64,000 bases of DNA from CAZSSH01 sp964609825 (lineage in GTDB: Bacteria > Verrucomicrobiota > Lentisphaeria > Victivallales > Victivallaceae): the NCBI GenBank assembly GCA_964609825.1, contig CAZSSH010000005.1, positions 248,001-312,000 of the forward strand, read 5' to 3'. The translations under genes and the position numbers were made by a program. Of the stretch, positions 1 through 8,340 are shown piece after piece. The notes beneath the pieces are model-generated. The model was not told the origin of the DNA, made no database searches, and worked only from the letters and a program-made list of their open reading frames with translations. Position 1 is the first letter of the stretch, and each line of letters begins with the position of its first letter.

Positions 1-1
1 G

Positions 2-766
2 CGCCTCGAGTGTTGCTGTGAAGTTCTCCTCAAGCCTTGCTGGGAACGGGCGGTCCTGACCGGGCACCACTGGCGGCTTTATCTCAATGACGGGCCGGGG
101 GCGGGGGTATATTATCAAGGGAGAAAAGTGGAAATGGCCGCCGATACGATTTACCTTTTAGCTCCCGATTGCAATTTGCGCGTCTGGTGCGACAACCCGG
201 AGGTGCGGCAGCTCTATCTCCACTTTGAGGTGGATCGTCTGGGCGGCAAGCCGGAGCGGCCGATTCACCCGCTGCCGCTCGACCCGGTATTGGCGGGGCT
301 GGCGGACGAGCTGCGCAACCTGGTCAAGAGCGCTCACCCGCTGCGCGAACTGGCGGCGACGGCACTGGCGGCGACGGCGCTCTTGCGTCTCGACCCGGCA
401 AGCCTGATCGAGCGCGAAATCAGCAAGGATATTGATAAAATTTGTGAATATATGCGCCAATCGCCGGGGCGCGAGGTCTCGGTCGGCGACTTGGCGGCGC
501 ACTTGCATATGCCGGTCAACCGCTTCATCCGCCTCTTTGAGTCGCAGCTGGATTGCACCCCCTACCAATTTTTGACCAAGTTGCGTTATGCCCGCGCTCA
601 GCGTCTTTTGGAGGCGGGAGAGCTCTCGATTGACGCGATTTGCGAGGATGTGGGGATCCGTGACCGCTTTCACTTTTCGCGCACCTTTAAGCGCCTCTAC
701 GGCCTCCCGCCCGCGCTCTACCGCCGCAACCACCAACAGGGATTGACGGGAATCGTCGGGGATTGA
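2..766 (+). CDS. AraC-family transcriptional regulator, 5' end outside window
   Basis: The reading frame is open to the left window edge, so the start lies outside. About 254 residues are visible. The N-terminal part (WRLYLNDGPGAGVYY, then IYLLAPD and LYLHFEVD) looks like the cupin-type sensor of AraC regulators of sugar loci. The last 100 residues carry two helix-turn-helix motifs (VGDLAAHLHMPVNRFIRLF and IDAICEDVGIRDRFHFSRTF) typical of AraC/XylS DNA binding. A GTG at 128 could be read as a start, but it would cut the sensor domain in half and the upstream frame reads as good protein. Target genes probably lie left of the window. The family is clear; the ligand is unknown. Confidence 0.88.
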   Translation, partial: RLECCCEVLLKPCWERAVLTGHHWRLYLNDGPGAGVYYQGRKVEMAADTIYLLAPDCNLRVWCDNPEVRQLYLHFEVDRLGGKPERPIHPLPLDPVLAGLADELRNLVKSAHPLRELAATALAATALLRLDPASLIEREISKDIDKICEYMRQSPGREVSVGDLAAHLHMPVNRFIRLFESQLDCTPYQFLTKLRYARAQRLLEAGELSIDAICEDVGIRDRFHFSRTFKRLYGLPPALYRRNHQQGLTGIVGD

Positions 767-863
767 GTTCCGCGATCATAACATTATTTTTCGCTTAAAG
801 CAACAACTCTGTTTGCAGTCCGGACCAGTATGCGTGAGAGAAAATATTGTTGCTGTTTTGGGT

Positions 864-897
864 AAAAAAAAGGAGGAAAAAATTCCTCCTTTTTTTG
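864..897. terminator. Bidirectional intrinsic terminator
   Basis: A perfect hairpin with arms AGGAGGAA and TTCCTCCT is flanked by an A run on the left and a T run on the right, so it works in either direction. It lies 9 nt past the stop of the minus-strand gene ending at 906 and about 100 nt past the AraC stop at 766. It probably ends both transcripts. Confidence 0.8.
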
Positions 898-905
898 GGT
901 AAGAT

Positions 906-1439
906 TTACTGAGCGCGTTTGAAATCGGCTTTGACCTTGTACTCTTTGCCCGCCTCGACGTTGACCCAGCCGATGATGGCATTGTCGTGGTTGACTTTGG
1001 CAGCCGTTGTGCCGTTGTCGTCAACGATGGTGGCTTTGTCGTACCACCATGCGGACGCTTTGCCGTCATCATTTTTTTGGCTGAAATCGGAATTTTTAAG
1101 CAAATCGTCATTGACCGTCACTTTGCGGAAAAGGTAAAATTGCCGGTTGTTGACATCGGCATCCCACTGGCCTTTGACCGAAATTTCCACCACGCCCGAT
1201 TTGTCGGGGATAAAGATGAACTCCATGGTGCGGTAATCGCCCTCGGTTGGAGCCAGATTGGCGCTGAGGAGAGTCTGGTTGGCGTCTTTGAGCCAGCTGG
1301 CGTAGTCGACGTTGCAATTGGCCGTGCCTTTTTGAAAGGTGATACCCGCTTTGGTCCCGCTCACATCCACCCGCCCGGCGTCAATCGCCATGGCCGAAAA
1401 TGCGCCCAGCATCGCAATCAGCATCAAAAATTGTTTCAT
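906..1439 (-). CDS. Secreted protein of unknown function, possible carbohydrate-binding fold
   Basis: Encodes 177 residues. The chosen ATG is preceded by AAGGAG at good spacing and starts a clear signal peptide (MKQFLMLIAMLGAFSAMA, cleavage near residue 18). The mature protein has alternating beta-type segments (FIFIPDKSGVVEISVKG, FYLFRKVTV) and ends with EAGKEYKVKADFKRAQ. A closing 'gain in extracellular space plus tension of a bound ligand' pattern like this is common in CBM4/9-like jelly rolls, but no diagnostic residues are visible, so this is only a suggestion. It stands alone between a terminator and the divergent-free region upstream of the HNH gene. It is exported, probably to the periplasm. 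Confidence 0.72.
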   Translation of the reverse strand: MKQFLMLIAMLGAFSAMAIDAGRVDVSGTKAGITFQKGTANCNVDYASWLKDANQTLLSANLAPTEGDYRTMEFIFIPDKSGVVEISVKGQWDADVNNRQFYLFRKVTVNDDLLKNSDFSQKNDDGKASAWWYDKATIVDDNGTTAAKVNHDNAIIGWVNVEAGKEYKVKADFKRAQ

Positions 1440-1541
1440 CGCAAATCTCCTTAAAATATTTTGCCCCATCGGCGAAATTAACATAGATTGCGGGAGAGGG
1501 AATTGCAAGTGAATGATCGTGAAAAATATCGATTTTTAACG

Positions 1542-1859
1542 TCAGTCGGCGGATTCACCGGAGGGATTGTCGCTCTCCAGCTGGCGGAGGAGCATTTCGG
1601 CGGGGGTCAGAAACTTTTTTTGCTGGTTGCAGTCGCGGCAGCAGACGACCATGTTGCCTCTGGTGCTTTTGCCGCCGCGGGCGACCGGGACGACGTGATC
1701 AATGGTGAGCTCGTCGGCCGGAAATTTTTTACCGCAGTATTTGCAGACGCCTTTATGCAGCAAGTCTTGAAAATAGGGGGATTTGCGCAACTCTTTGGCT
1801 TTGGCGCGCTCACGCTTGATGTGGCGCTCGTCGCGGTTGATTTCGACCCAGTCGTCCAT
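1542..1859 (-). CDS. HNH endonuclease
   Basis: Encodes 105 residues from an ATG that begins 2 nt after the stop of the receiver gene; a TTG six codons upstream would overlap that gene and is less likely. The HNH core is plain: CKYCGKKF, then LTIDHVVPVARGGKS, then NMVVCCRDCNQQK. Two CxxC pairs should bind a structural zinc and the DHV histidine is the expected catalytic base. This is the size of free-standing McrA-type HNH proteins found all over bacterial chromosomes, many without known substrate. Tight coupling to the receiver gene suggests a shared transcript, but a shared function is not implied. Confidence 0.85.
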   Translation of the reverse strand: MDDWVEINRDERHIKRERAKAKELRKSPYFQDLLHKGVCKYCGKKFPADELTIDHVVPVARGGKSTRGNMVVCCRDCNQQKKFLTPAEMLLRQLESDNPSGESAD

Positions 1860-1861
1860 TT

Positions 1862-2284
1862 TCAGCTGCGGATACAACCGGTGTCGAGCGCATTGCGGAT
1901 GGCGTGCGCTACCATGTTGATCCGGTGGGGTTTGGGCAAAAAGCCGCAGGCGCCCTGTTTGAGGAGGTCGTGCACCTCGTCCTCGGAGACAAAGCCGCTC
2001 GACAAAATCACTTTGGCCTCCGGGTCGATGGATTTGATCCGGTAAAAGGTCTGATGTCCGCCCGCTTTGGGCATGATCATATCCAAAAGCACCAAATCGA
2101 CCATGCCGCCGTTGGCCTCGTAAATTTCGACCGCATCCAAGCCGTTCTCCGCCAAAATTACCGTGTAGCCAAGGTTTTGCAGCGCCTCGATCAAAAAGTC
2201 CCAGATGGTCTCGTGATCGTCTACAATCAATATGGTTTCATTGCCGCCGGGCAACTGATTCATCTCCGTCGTCATTTGTATCAT
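1862..2284 (-). CDS. Stand-alone response-regulator receiver protein
   Basis: Encodes a single CheY-like receiver domain of 140 residues with no output domain. Visible are the acidic pair (ILIVDDHE), the phospho-acceptor aspartate in LVLLDMIMPKAGG, the switch Ser in VILSSGF and the conserved lysine in GFLPKPHR. The N-terminal GNETILIVDDHE resembles the receivers attached to hybrid histidine kinases, so it may be a detached receiver that shuttles phosphate. No kinase is nearby. The HNH gene follows 2 nt downstream. Start at 2284 is an ATG; two more in-frame ATGs within seven codons are possible. Confidence 0.86.
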   Translation of the reverse strand: MIQMTTEMNQLPGGNETILIVDDHETIWDFLIEALQNLGYTVILAENGLDAVEIYEANGGMVDLVLLDMIMPKAGGHQTFYRIKSIDPEAKVILSSGFVSEDEVHDLLKQGACGFLPKPHRINMVAHAIRNALDTGCIRS

Positions 2285-2364
2285 TCATCCCATTTCAGAA
2301 TTTTTTTGTATTATATTATACTACAAAATCACTCCAAAAACCAGTCAAAAATTGATTTTTTTTG

Positions 2365-2946
2365 TTATTTAAACCAACTTTTGCTGTCGGGGTTGTAATA
2401 GATATAATTTTTGTCCGCATATTTGACAAAGCCGCGGGCGGTAATCGGATCGAGGCCGCAACGCAAAATTACCCAGTCGCTCTCCTCATCCTCCGGGATC
2501 TCCGTGATGATTTGGCCAAAATAGACCCCGTCAATCACCAGCGCCATGCGCTCGTCGCGGTGGTTGGCCGCCATGACCTGCCAGTTGATTTTGCCGATGC
2601 GGTCAAGCTTGAGCCGCAAGTCAAACACATCCGGGTTGCCGGGGCGCGCGATGGCGGTCGCTTCCTGGATTTGCTTGCTGCTGACTGACTGGTTGGCGTT
2701 GGTCCAGACGGATTTGCCGTCGATGCCGACCACTTTGCGCTCAAGGTTGGTGCCGCGCGGATACTGGATGATTTCAAAGATTCCGAGCACATATTTGGGC
2801 TTGTAGTCATCGCTCTTGGGGTCGGTCGACTCCTCGACCGGGCCGTCGCTGATGGCCTCCTTGAACAGTGATTTAAAATCCGAACACCCGGCGGCGCTCA
2901 ACAGGAGCAACCCCGGAAGAAGCATTTGCCAATAACGTTTCAACAT
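2365..2946 (-). CDS. Lipoprotein of unknown function
   Basis: Encodes 193 residues. The ATG at 2946 follows GGGAGGAAAAAG and begins a type II signal sequence with lipobox LSAAGC (cysteine near residue 21), so the protein is a lipid-anchored envelope protein. The mature part contains IFEIIQYPRGTNLERKVVGIDGKSVWTNAN and a beta-rich C-terminal half (ALVIDGVYFGQIITEIPEDEESDWVIL is split here only for reference to residues about 125 to 155). 'Preprotein-like' segments such as VDG.YFG.I resemble the SecDF P1 type of fold in general character, but no family is assigned. It is divergently transcribed from aroE. Confidence 0.72.
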   Translation of the reverse strand: MLKRYWQMLLPGLLLLSAAGCSDFKSLFKEAISDGPVEESTDPKSDDYKPKYVLGIFEIIQYPRGTNLERKVVGIDGKSVWTNANQSVSSKQIQEATAIARPGNPDVFDLRLKLDRIGKINWQVMAANHRDERMALVIDGVYFGQIITEIPEDEESDWVILRCGLDPITARGFVKYADKNYIYYNPDSKSWFK

Positions 2947-2980
2947 TCTTTTTCCTCCCGTAAAAAATACCATAGATAAT

Positions 2981-3009
2981 AATATAACGCCATTGCGAAA
3001 ATAAAACAA
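2981..3009 (-). promoter_or_regulatory. Possible promoter for the lipoprotein gene
   Basis: On the minus strand TTGTTT and TATATT are separated by 17 nt, about 35 nt upstream of the lipoprotein start. It overlaps the aroE promoter on the other strand, so the two could compete for polymerase. Confidence 0.4.
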
Positions 3010-3020
3010 CCGTGTATATT
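2993..3020 (+). promoter_or_regulatory. Promoter for aroE-pilD
   Basis: TTGCGA and TATATT are separated by 16 nt, the spacing seen at several other promoters in this window. The predicted start point is about 25 nt upstream of the aroE ATG at 3052. Confidence 0.5.
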
Positions 3021-3051
3021 ATTGAAAATCGATTTTATTGGGAAAAATTTT

Positions 3052-3903
3052 ATGAAATTTTTGGTTATCGGTGACCCGATTGCTCACAGTTTATCGCCGG
3101 CGATGCAAAATGCCGGTTTTGAGTTTTACCATCTGGGGGCTCCTTATGACAAACGGCAGGTGACTTTGGCGGAGCTGCCCGCCTTTGCCGAATACGCACG
3201 AAAACACTTGGACGGGTTTAACATTACCGTCCCGCATAAAAATGCGATCCTCCCCTTTTTGGACGAAATCACTCCCGAGGCCGAGCTTGCCGGGAGTGTC
3301 AACACCGTGGCGGTGCGCGATGGCAAGCTTTGCGGCTACTCGACCGACGGCTACGGGCTCCAAAAAGCGTTGGAGAGCGCCTTTGATTGCCGATTGTCCG
3401 GCAAAGCCATTCTCTTTATCGGCTGCGGCGGCGCGGTGCAAGCCACTGCCTGTCACTTGGCAACGCTTGGCGTCAAAGCAATTTACATCGTTAACCGCAC
3501 CGAGGATAAGGCCGAAGCATTGGCGGCCAAAATTCACCAAATCGCTCCCGCATTGACCGTAAAAACGGCGGCGTTGAGCGAAGCTGACGCGCTGCGCGAT
3601 TTTTTACATCATGCCGATATTTTGGTGCAGGGCTCAAGCTTGGGGCTCAAGGCCGATGACCCGGCGCCGTTTGATTTGGCCTTGCTGGACGGGATTAAAA
3701 ATCTCTGCGTATTTGACACGATTTACAAGGAAACCAAACTTTTGGCCGCTGCCCGGAGTTTGCATTTGTCTGCTGCGGGCGGTTTGCCGATGTTACTTTA
3801 TCAGGGAGCCAAAGCGTTTGAAATCTGGCTTGGCCGACCCGCTCCCGTCGAAGTGATGAAACAAAAATTGGAGGAGGCTTACCATGCTGCGCTTGGGCAT
3901 TGA
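3052..3903 (+). CDS. aroE: Shikimate dehydrogenase
   Basis: Encodes 283 residues, normal for AroE, which reduces 3-dehydroshikimate to shikimate with NADPH in aromatic amino-acid synthesis. The substrate site is seen in DPIAHSLSPAMQN (the two serines), the catalytic lysine in NITVPHKNA and the aspartate in GYSTDGYG. The cofactor site is GCGGAVQA with NRTEDKA after the next strand, which suits NADP. The ATG at 3052 opens directly on the family start MKFLVIGDP; an upstream ATG at 3022 adds ten residues with no family support. Its 3' end overlaps the prepilin peptidase gene by 20 nt, so the two are co-transcribed though functionally unrelated. Confidence 0.95.
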   Translation: MKFLVIGDPIAHSLSPAMQNAGFEFYHLGAPYDKRQVTLAELPAFAEYARKHLDGFNITVPHKNAILPFLDEITPEAELAGSVNTVAVRDGKLCGYSTDGYGLQKALESAFDCRLSGKAILFIGCGGAVQATACHLATLGVKAIYIVNRTEDKAEALAAKIHQIAPALTVKTAALSEADALRDFLHHADILVQGSSLGLKADDPAPFDLALLDGIKNLCVFDTIYKETKLLAAARSLHLSAAGGLPMLLYQGAKAFEIWLGRPAPVEVMKQKLEEAYHAALGH

Positions 3904-4753
3904 TGACATGTGGGTGATCCGGTCGGGGTTGACCGATGAGTATTTGTTGATTTTTCTCGCCGTTTCGATGTTTGTCCTCGGCGCTTGCATTGGGAGTTTT
4001 CTCAATGTCTGCATCTGGCGGATGCCCAAAGGCGAATCCGTGTCCAACGTTCCCTCGCACTGTACCAAGTGCGGCTATGAGCTAAGATGGTTTGACAACA
4101 TCCCGATTTGGAGCTTTTTGTCCTTGCGCTGCGCCTGCAGGAGCTGCCGTCAGCCGATTTCGTGGCAGTACATTACGGTGGAGACATTGACCGGGCTTTT
4201 GTTTGCCGGGTTGTTTCTCAAAGTCGCGCTGATGAACCAGTTCCCGGCTTATCTGGCAAGTTACTGCGTGATGGCGGCCTTGATCGTAACTACGATCTGG
4301 ATTGACTTCAAGCACCGCTTGATCCCGGATGCGACCACGTACCCGGCCATCGTTTTCGGCTTCATCATTGCCGTTGTGCTGCCCAAAACCTGGGGGACGA
4401 GCAATATTTTGCTGTCGCTCTTTTATGCGGTGTTGTCCTTGGTGATTGCGGGCGGTTTCCCGGCTTTGTTCGCTTATCTGGGCGAAAAAATAGCCGGGCA
4501 GGAGGTGCTCGGCTGGGGGGATGTCAAGTTTATGGCCGCCTGCGGGATTTTGCTCGGGCTTCCGGCGGCATTTTTTACCTTGTTCACCGGCTCCATTGCG
4601 GGGCTGGTTTACGGGATCATCCTTGCTAAAACGCATCACCGCAGACTGGGCAAAACGCATATCCCCCTAGGGCCGTTTCTTGCCCTGGCGGCAGCGGTCT
4701 ACATGTTTGCCGGCGAAGCGATTTTAACGTTTTATTTGCAGTACACGCAATAA
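3884..4753 (+). CDS. pilD: Type IV prepilin peptidase (A24)
   Basis: Encodes 289 residues of an inner-membrane aspartyl peptidase that removes leader peptides from pilins and pseudopilins and often N-methylates them. The N-terminal methylase-type domain has the family start GSFLNVCIWRMP and two zinc pairs, CTKCGY and CRSC. The catalytic aspartates are in WIDFKHRLIPD and GWGDVKFMAA, within about eight hydrophobic segments. The ATG at 3884 follows GGAGGA at 8 nt, which favours it although it overlaps aroE. The likely substrates include the two pseudopilins encoded at 22.8 and 27.6 kb. Its stop is 1 nt from the convergent argH stop. Confidence 0.94.
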   Translation: MLRLGIDDMWVIRSGLTDEYLLIFLAVSMFVLGACIGSFLNVCIWRMPKGESVSNVPSHCTKCGYELRWFDNIPIWSFLSLRCACRSCRQPISWQYITVETLTGLLFAGLFLKVALMNQFPAYLASYCVMAALIVTTIWIDFKHRLIPDATTYPAIVFGFIIAVVLPKTWGTSNILLSLFYAVLSLVIAGGFPALFAYLGEKIAGQEVLGWGDVKFMAACGILLGLPAAFFTLFTGSIAGLVYGIILAKTHHRRLGKTHIPLGPFLALAAAVYMFAGEAILTFYLQYTQ

Positions 4754-4754
4754 C

Positions 4755-6125
4755 TTACTGCAATTTCCCTTGCCAAAAAGCGATCTGTTTGGCCACTTGA
4801 TCAAAACCGGTGGCGCCAGTGATATTGCGCTTGGCCACGCTGCTCTCGGGGTCAAACAAGCTCAAAAATTCGGCCGTCGCCTCCGGGATGGTGATCTGCA
4901 TTTCCTTTAAATCAACCTCGTTGAGCGCCTTATTGTGCTCCTTGCAGTATTTGACAAAGGAGCCCACCCGGTGGTGCGCGGTGCGAAACGGGACCTTGAG
5001 CTCCACCAGTTTCTCCGCCAAATCGGTTGCCATCAAGGCCGGGTCGGACGCGGCGGCGGCCATGTTGTCGGCCTTGATCTTCATCGTCCCGATCATCGGG
5101 GGGTAAACGCTCAAAATCATTTTGACCGTGTCCAACGCGTCAAAAATCGCCTCTTTGTCCTCCTGCAAGTCGCGGTTGTAGGTGAGGGGCAGCCCTTTGC
5201 AAAGGGTTAAGAGCGCGGTCAAGTCGCCGTAAACGCGGGCGGTTTTGCCGCGGGTGAGCTCGGCAACGTCGGGGTTTTTCTTTTGCGGCATTAAGCTTGA
5301 GCCGGTGCAAAAGGCGTCGTCGAGCTCGACAAAGTTAAACTCCTGGCTGCACCATAAAATCAAGTCCTCGGACAAGCGCGAGGTATGCATCGCAAAAATC
5401 GCCAGCGCGCTCACGAGCTCAATCGCGAAATCGCGGTCGGCCACCGCATCCATGCTGTTGCGCGTGACCCGCTCAAATTGGAGGATGTCGCAAACTTTTT
5501 GGCGGTCCAACGGGAGCGTGCTCCCGGCCAGCGCGCCCGAGCCCAAAGGCATCACGTTGATGCGCTTGCGGCAGTCGGTCAAGCGCTCGATGTCGCGCTC
5601 AAGCATCTCGACATAAGCCAGCAAATGATGACCGTACAGCACGACTTGCGCATGCTGCAAATGGGTGAAGCCGGGAAGAATCGCTTTGGGGTTGGCCGCG
5701 GCCTGACCGACCAATTGACGCTGAAACTCTTTGAGGCCGTTGATTAAAAGGTCGATTTCGTCGCGGAGATAAAGCCGGATGTCGAGGGCCACCTGATCGT
5801 TGCGGCTGCGCCCGGAGTGGACGCGGGCCCCTTCGGCGCCCAAGACGTCAATGAGGGCGCTCTCAATGTGCATGTGGATGTCCTCTTTGGCGATCTCGTA
5901 GGTGAAATCCCCCTCATCAATGCGTTTCCCGATCTTATCGAGCTCGCTTTGGATCGCCTTGGCGGTATCGGCCGGGATGATGCTGCTGTCGGCGAGCATT
6001 TGGACATGGGCCTTGCTGCCGGCGATATCGTGCTTGTACAAGCGTTTGTCAAAAGAAACCGACTCGGAAAACAATGCGACATTGTCCGAAGTTTTTGCGC
6101 TGAATCGTCCGCCCCAAAGTGCCAT
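4755..6125 (-). CDS. argH: Argininosuccinate lyase
   Basis: Encodes 456 residues, normal length. ArgH splits argininosuccinate into arginine and fumarate, the last step of arginine synthesis. Family marks include the start MALWGGRFS, VHSGRSRNDQVALD, the HLQHAQ stretch and the superfamily signature GSSLMPQKKNPD with the catalytic serine loop. The ATG at 6125 is placed 9 nt after GGAG and fits the conserved N-terminus; upstream ATGs add unconserved residues. The gene is alone on its strand with its own promoter just upstream. No other arg gene is in the window. Confidence 0.96.
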   Translation of the reverse strand: MALWGGRFSAKTSDNVALFSESVSFDKRLYKHDIAGSKAHVQMLADSSIIPADTAKAIQSELDKIGKRIDEGDFTYEIAKEDIHMHIESALIDVLGAEGARVHSGRSRNDQVALDIRLYLRDEIDLLINGLKEFQRQLVGQAAANPKAILPGFTHLQHAQVVLYGHHLLAYVEMLERDIERLTDCRKRINVMPLGSGALAGSTLPLDRQKVCDILQFERVTRNSMDAVADRDFAIELVSALAIFAMHTSRLSEDLILWCSQEFNFVELDDAFCTGSSLMPQKKNPDVAELTRGKTARVYGDLTALLTLCKGLPLTYNRDLQEDKEAIFDALDTVKMILSVYPPMIGTMKIKADNMAAAASDPALMATDLAEKLVELKVPFRTAHHRVGSFVKYCKEHNKALNEVDLKEMQITIPEATAEFLSLFDPESSVAKRNITGATGFDQVAKQIAFWQGKLQ

Positions 6126-6167
6126 ATCTGTCATCTCCGTTAAAAAATATTGGTCATTCCTCATATA

Positions 6168-6195
6168 AGATAACATCAAAATACTGGAATTTCAA
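6168..6195 (-). promoter_or_regulatory. Promoter for argH
   Basis: On the minus strand TTGAAA and TTATCT are separated by 16 nt, with the predicted start point about 35 nt upstream of the argH ATG. Position and spacing are good. No ArgR-like operator could be recognised. Confidence 0.5.
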
Positions 6196-6288
6196 CAAAA
6201 ATGTGTTATATTAATAGGACAATCAAGCATCCTTTATCAGCTTGGCGGTTTTGCCGAAGCTGCTTGTGAAACAACATTTAAGGCATTT

Positions 6289-6492
6289 ATGAGAAATCAA
6301 TTGAGAAAAAACAGCAAAGTCAGCAGCGAATTGTGCCTGATTTGTCCGTCCTGCGGCGAATTGCTGTTGCCGGGCGACTTGGAGATGTTCAAATTTTGCC
6401 CGTTCTGCAATTATGAGTTTCGCGTTGACGAGCAGCTGGAGGATTTTGTCATCAACCCGGTGGCGGTCCAGTGGGCCAAGCTCAACCAATAA
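6289..6492 (+). CDS. Small zinc-ribbon protein
   Basis: Encodes 67 residues with two CxxC pairs, CPSCGELLLPGD and FCPFCNYEFRV, forming a rubredoxin/zinc-ribbon knuckle. AAGG lies 5 nt before the ATG, and a TATATT box at 6207-6212 may be its promoter element, although no good -35 box is seen. thrC begins 30 nt downstream, so the two are probably co-transcribed. Proteins of this kind are often annotated as regulatory or hypothetical; no function can be given from sequence. Confidence 0.72.
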   Translation: MRNQLRKNSKVSSELCLICPSCGELLLPGDLEMFKFCPFCNYEFRVDEQLEDFVINPVAVQWAKLNQ

Positions 6493-6522
6493 TTTAATTT
6501 TATCAGCTCAGGAAATAGTAAA

Positions 6523-7809
6523 ATGAAGCGAATCGAGTCCCAGTTGCAGTGCGTGCGCTGCGCCAAGTTTTATGATTTGTCAAAGGTGCGTTACAATTGC
6601 GAGTGCGGCGGGATTTTGGATTTGGTCCATGATTTGTCGCACATTGACGGCGGGGAGCTCAAAGCGACTTGGGAGAGCCGCTGGGGGGCCAAGCGCGGCG
6701 TCTATGCCTCCGGCGTCTGGCGCTACAAAGAGCTGATTTTTGATCTTCCCGAGGAATTCGTGGTCACCCGTCAGGAGGGCAACACGCGGCTCTACCCGGC
6801 GGGCAAAGCCGGGCAATATGCCGGGCTCAAAAACTTTTTACTCAAGCATGAGGGGGAGAACCCGACCGGCAGCTTTAAAGACCGCGGCATGACTTGCGGC
6901 GTCACCGCCGGTAAATTTTACAACGCCAAACGCGTCGCCTGTGCCAGTACCGGCAACACCAGCGCCAGCATGGCGTCCTACGCCTCGGTGGCCGATCTCC
7001 CGTCCGTCATCTTTATCCCCGAGGGAAAAATCGCCTACGGCAAACTCGCTCAGGCTTTGGCCTTTGGCGGCAAAACGCTGCAAATTCGCGGCAATTTTGA
7101 CGACGCGATGGAGCTGGTGGTCAAGGTTTGTCGAGAGCTTAATATTTATCTTTTGAACTCGATTAACCCTTTCCGCATCGAGGGCCAAAAGGCGATCGGG
7201 TTTGAGGTCTTGCAGCAGCTTGACTGGCAGGTGCCGGATTGGTTTGTCATCCCCGGCGGCAACCTTGGCAACAATACCGCCTTGACCAAAGGCTTGCAGG
7301 AGCTCTACCAGCTGGGCATCATCGACAAAATCCCGCGCATCGCGGTGATTCAGGCCGAGGGCTCGGCTCCGTTGGCGCACATGTGGAAAAATCATACCCC
7401 CTTTGCCGCCGTCAAAAACCCGGAAACCATCGCCACCGCGATCAAGATCGGCAATCCCGTTTCGTGGGAGAAATCGATCCGCGGCTTGCAGTGGTGCAAC
7501 GGCGTCGTGGAGTCGGTGACCGAGCAGGAAATCATGGACGCCAAAGCGTGGGTGGACCTCGCCGGGATCGGCGCCGAGCCGGCCTCGTGCTGCTCGGTGG
7601 CGGGGGCCAAAAAATTGGTTGATGCGGGCGTCATTGACCCCGAGGCGACCGTGGTCGGCATTTTGACCGGCAACGTCCTCAAGGACCCGGATGCGGTGAT
7701 CGGCTACCACAAGGATGAGCTGGGTGCCTACGGCATCCGCGGCACCTTTGCCAACAAACCTCTGGTGATCGACCCCACGGTCGAAGCCGTTTCCGCCGCG
7801 TTGAAGTAA
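6523..7809 (+). CDS. thrC: Threonine synthase
   Basis: Encodes 428 residues of the PLP-dependent enzyme that turns O-phosphohomoserine into threonine. The N-terminus has a zinc-knuckle-like CVRCAKFYDL and YNCECGGIL found in the archaeal/bacterial class of ThrC. The PLP lysine is in NPTGSFKDRGM, followed by ACASTGNTSASMA and the phosphate loop PGGNLGNN. The C-terminal GILTGNVLKDPD is also typical. It sits behind the small zinc-ribbon gene and is followed by a strong terminator 16 nt after the stop. No other threonine gene is in the window. Confidence 0.95.
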   Translation: MKRIESQLQCVRCAKFYDLSKVRYNCECGGILDLVHDLSHIDGGELKATWESRWGAKRGVYASGVWRYKELIFDLPEEFVVTRQEGNTRLYPAGKAGQYAGLKNFLLKHEGENPTGSFKDRGMTCGVTAGKFYNAKRVACASTGNTSASMASYASVADLPSVIFIPEGKIAYGKLAQALAFGGKTLQIRGNFDDAMELVVKVCRELNIYLLNSINPFRIEGQKAIGFEVLQQLDWQVPDWFVIPGGNLGNNTALTKGLQELYQLGIIDKIPRIAVIQAEGSAPLAHMWKNHTPFAAVKNPETIATAIKIGNPVSWEKSIRGLQWCNGVVESVTEQEIMDAKAWVDLAGIGAEPASCCSVAGAKKLVDAGVIDPEATVVGILTGNVLKDPDAVIGYHKDELGAYGIRGTFANKPLVIDPTVEAVSAALK

Positions 7810-7824
7810 GGAAAAGCTTAAAGC

Positions 7825-7857
7825 GCCGGTTTGCAAATTGCAGACCGGCCTTTTTTT
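7825..7857 (+). terminator. Intrinsic terminator of thrC
   Basis: A 10-bp stem (GCCGGTTTGC with GCAGACCGGC, one G-T pair) with a 5-nt loop is followed by CTTTTTTT. It lies 16 nt after the thrC stop. Confidence 0.92.
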
Positions 7858-7879
7858 GTCGTAAATCGGAGCCGTTGGA

Positions 7880-8065
7880 TATTTGTGCAACATTGTCTGC
7901 GCTAAAGCAAAGTCACAAAACAATGTCTGCTCAATCAAAGGTAATTCACATAACCAATATTTGCTTGCGAAACCAAGCCGCATAACGTCGTCTTTTCTCG
8001 GGTAATAGCGCGGGTCAGTGCCGCTCGCGAATGTGAGGTGTTTGCCGAGCGAATGCGAAGACAAC
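7880..8065. repeat. Dispersed degenerate intergenic repeat, copy A
   Basis: The core AAACCAAGCCGCATAACG followed by TCGTCTTTTCTCG matches copies near 46.5 and 59.4 kb. A more decayed unit with CACAAAACAATGTCTGCTC lies upstream at about 7911-7932. Downstream GAGGTGTTTGCCGAG matches GAGGCGTTTACCGAG of copy B at a similar distance. No gene is seen here in any frame. The origin (old mobile element, REP-like element or RNA) is unknown. Confidence 0.6.
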
Positions 8066-8340
8066 AAGGAGAGAAACGACGCAGCCGAACCCCCACCGGC
8101 ATAATGGATGCGATAGCCATCCATGTTGAGGTGGCGTGACGGGGCAGCGAAGCATGCCCCGGCCGGTTGCGGGTGGAAGTCTATCGCGTTGTGTGACCGG
8201 TAAACATGATCTGTCCCGGCGGCCACCAAAACGTGAGATTGCCGGGCATTTCCTCCCGCGCCAAACAGCATCGGTTATGCTCTCCCGGCTGAATCTTCTC
8301 GCTTCCCATCCGGGCGAGTCAGTGTCACATTAATAACTTT
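8066..8340. other. Non-coding stretch with two perfect hairpins
   Basis: I see no credible gene. Two perfect inverted repeats follow each other: ATGGATG/CATCCAT with a 7-nt loop at 8104-8124 and GGGGCA/TGCCCC with an 8-nt loop at 8141-8160. Neither is followed by a T run. A long minus-strand open frame crosses the region but continues antisense through thrC, so I treat it as a shadow. Confidence 0.5.

Noticed and set aside
128..130. GTG as start of the first AraC gene
   Set aside because: The frame is open and protein-like upstream to the window edge (WRLYLNDGPGAGVYY).
6838..8271. 477-codon minus-strand open frame opposite thrC and the repeat region
   Set aside because: It is antisense to a clearly functional thrC, has no family motif, and its length follows from codon bias of the real gene.
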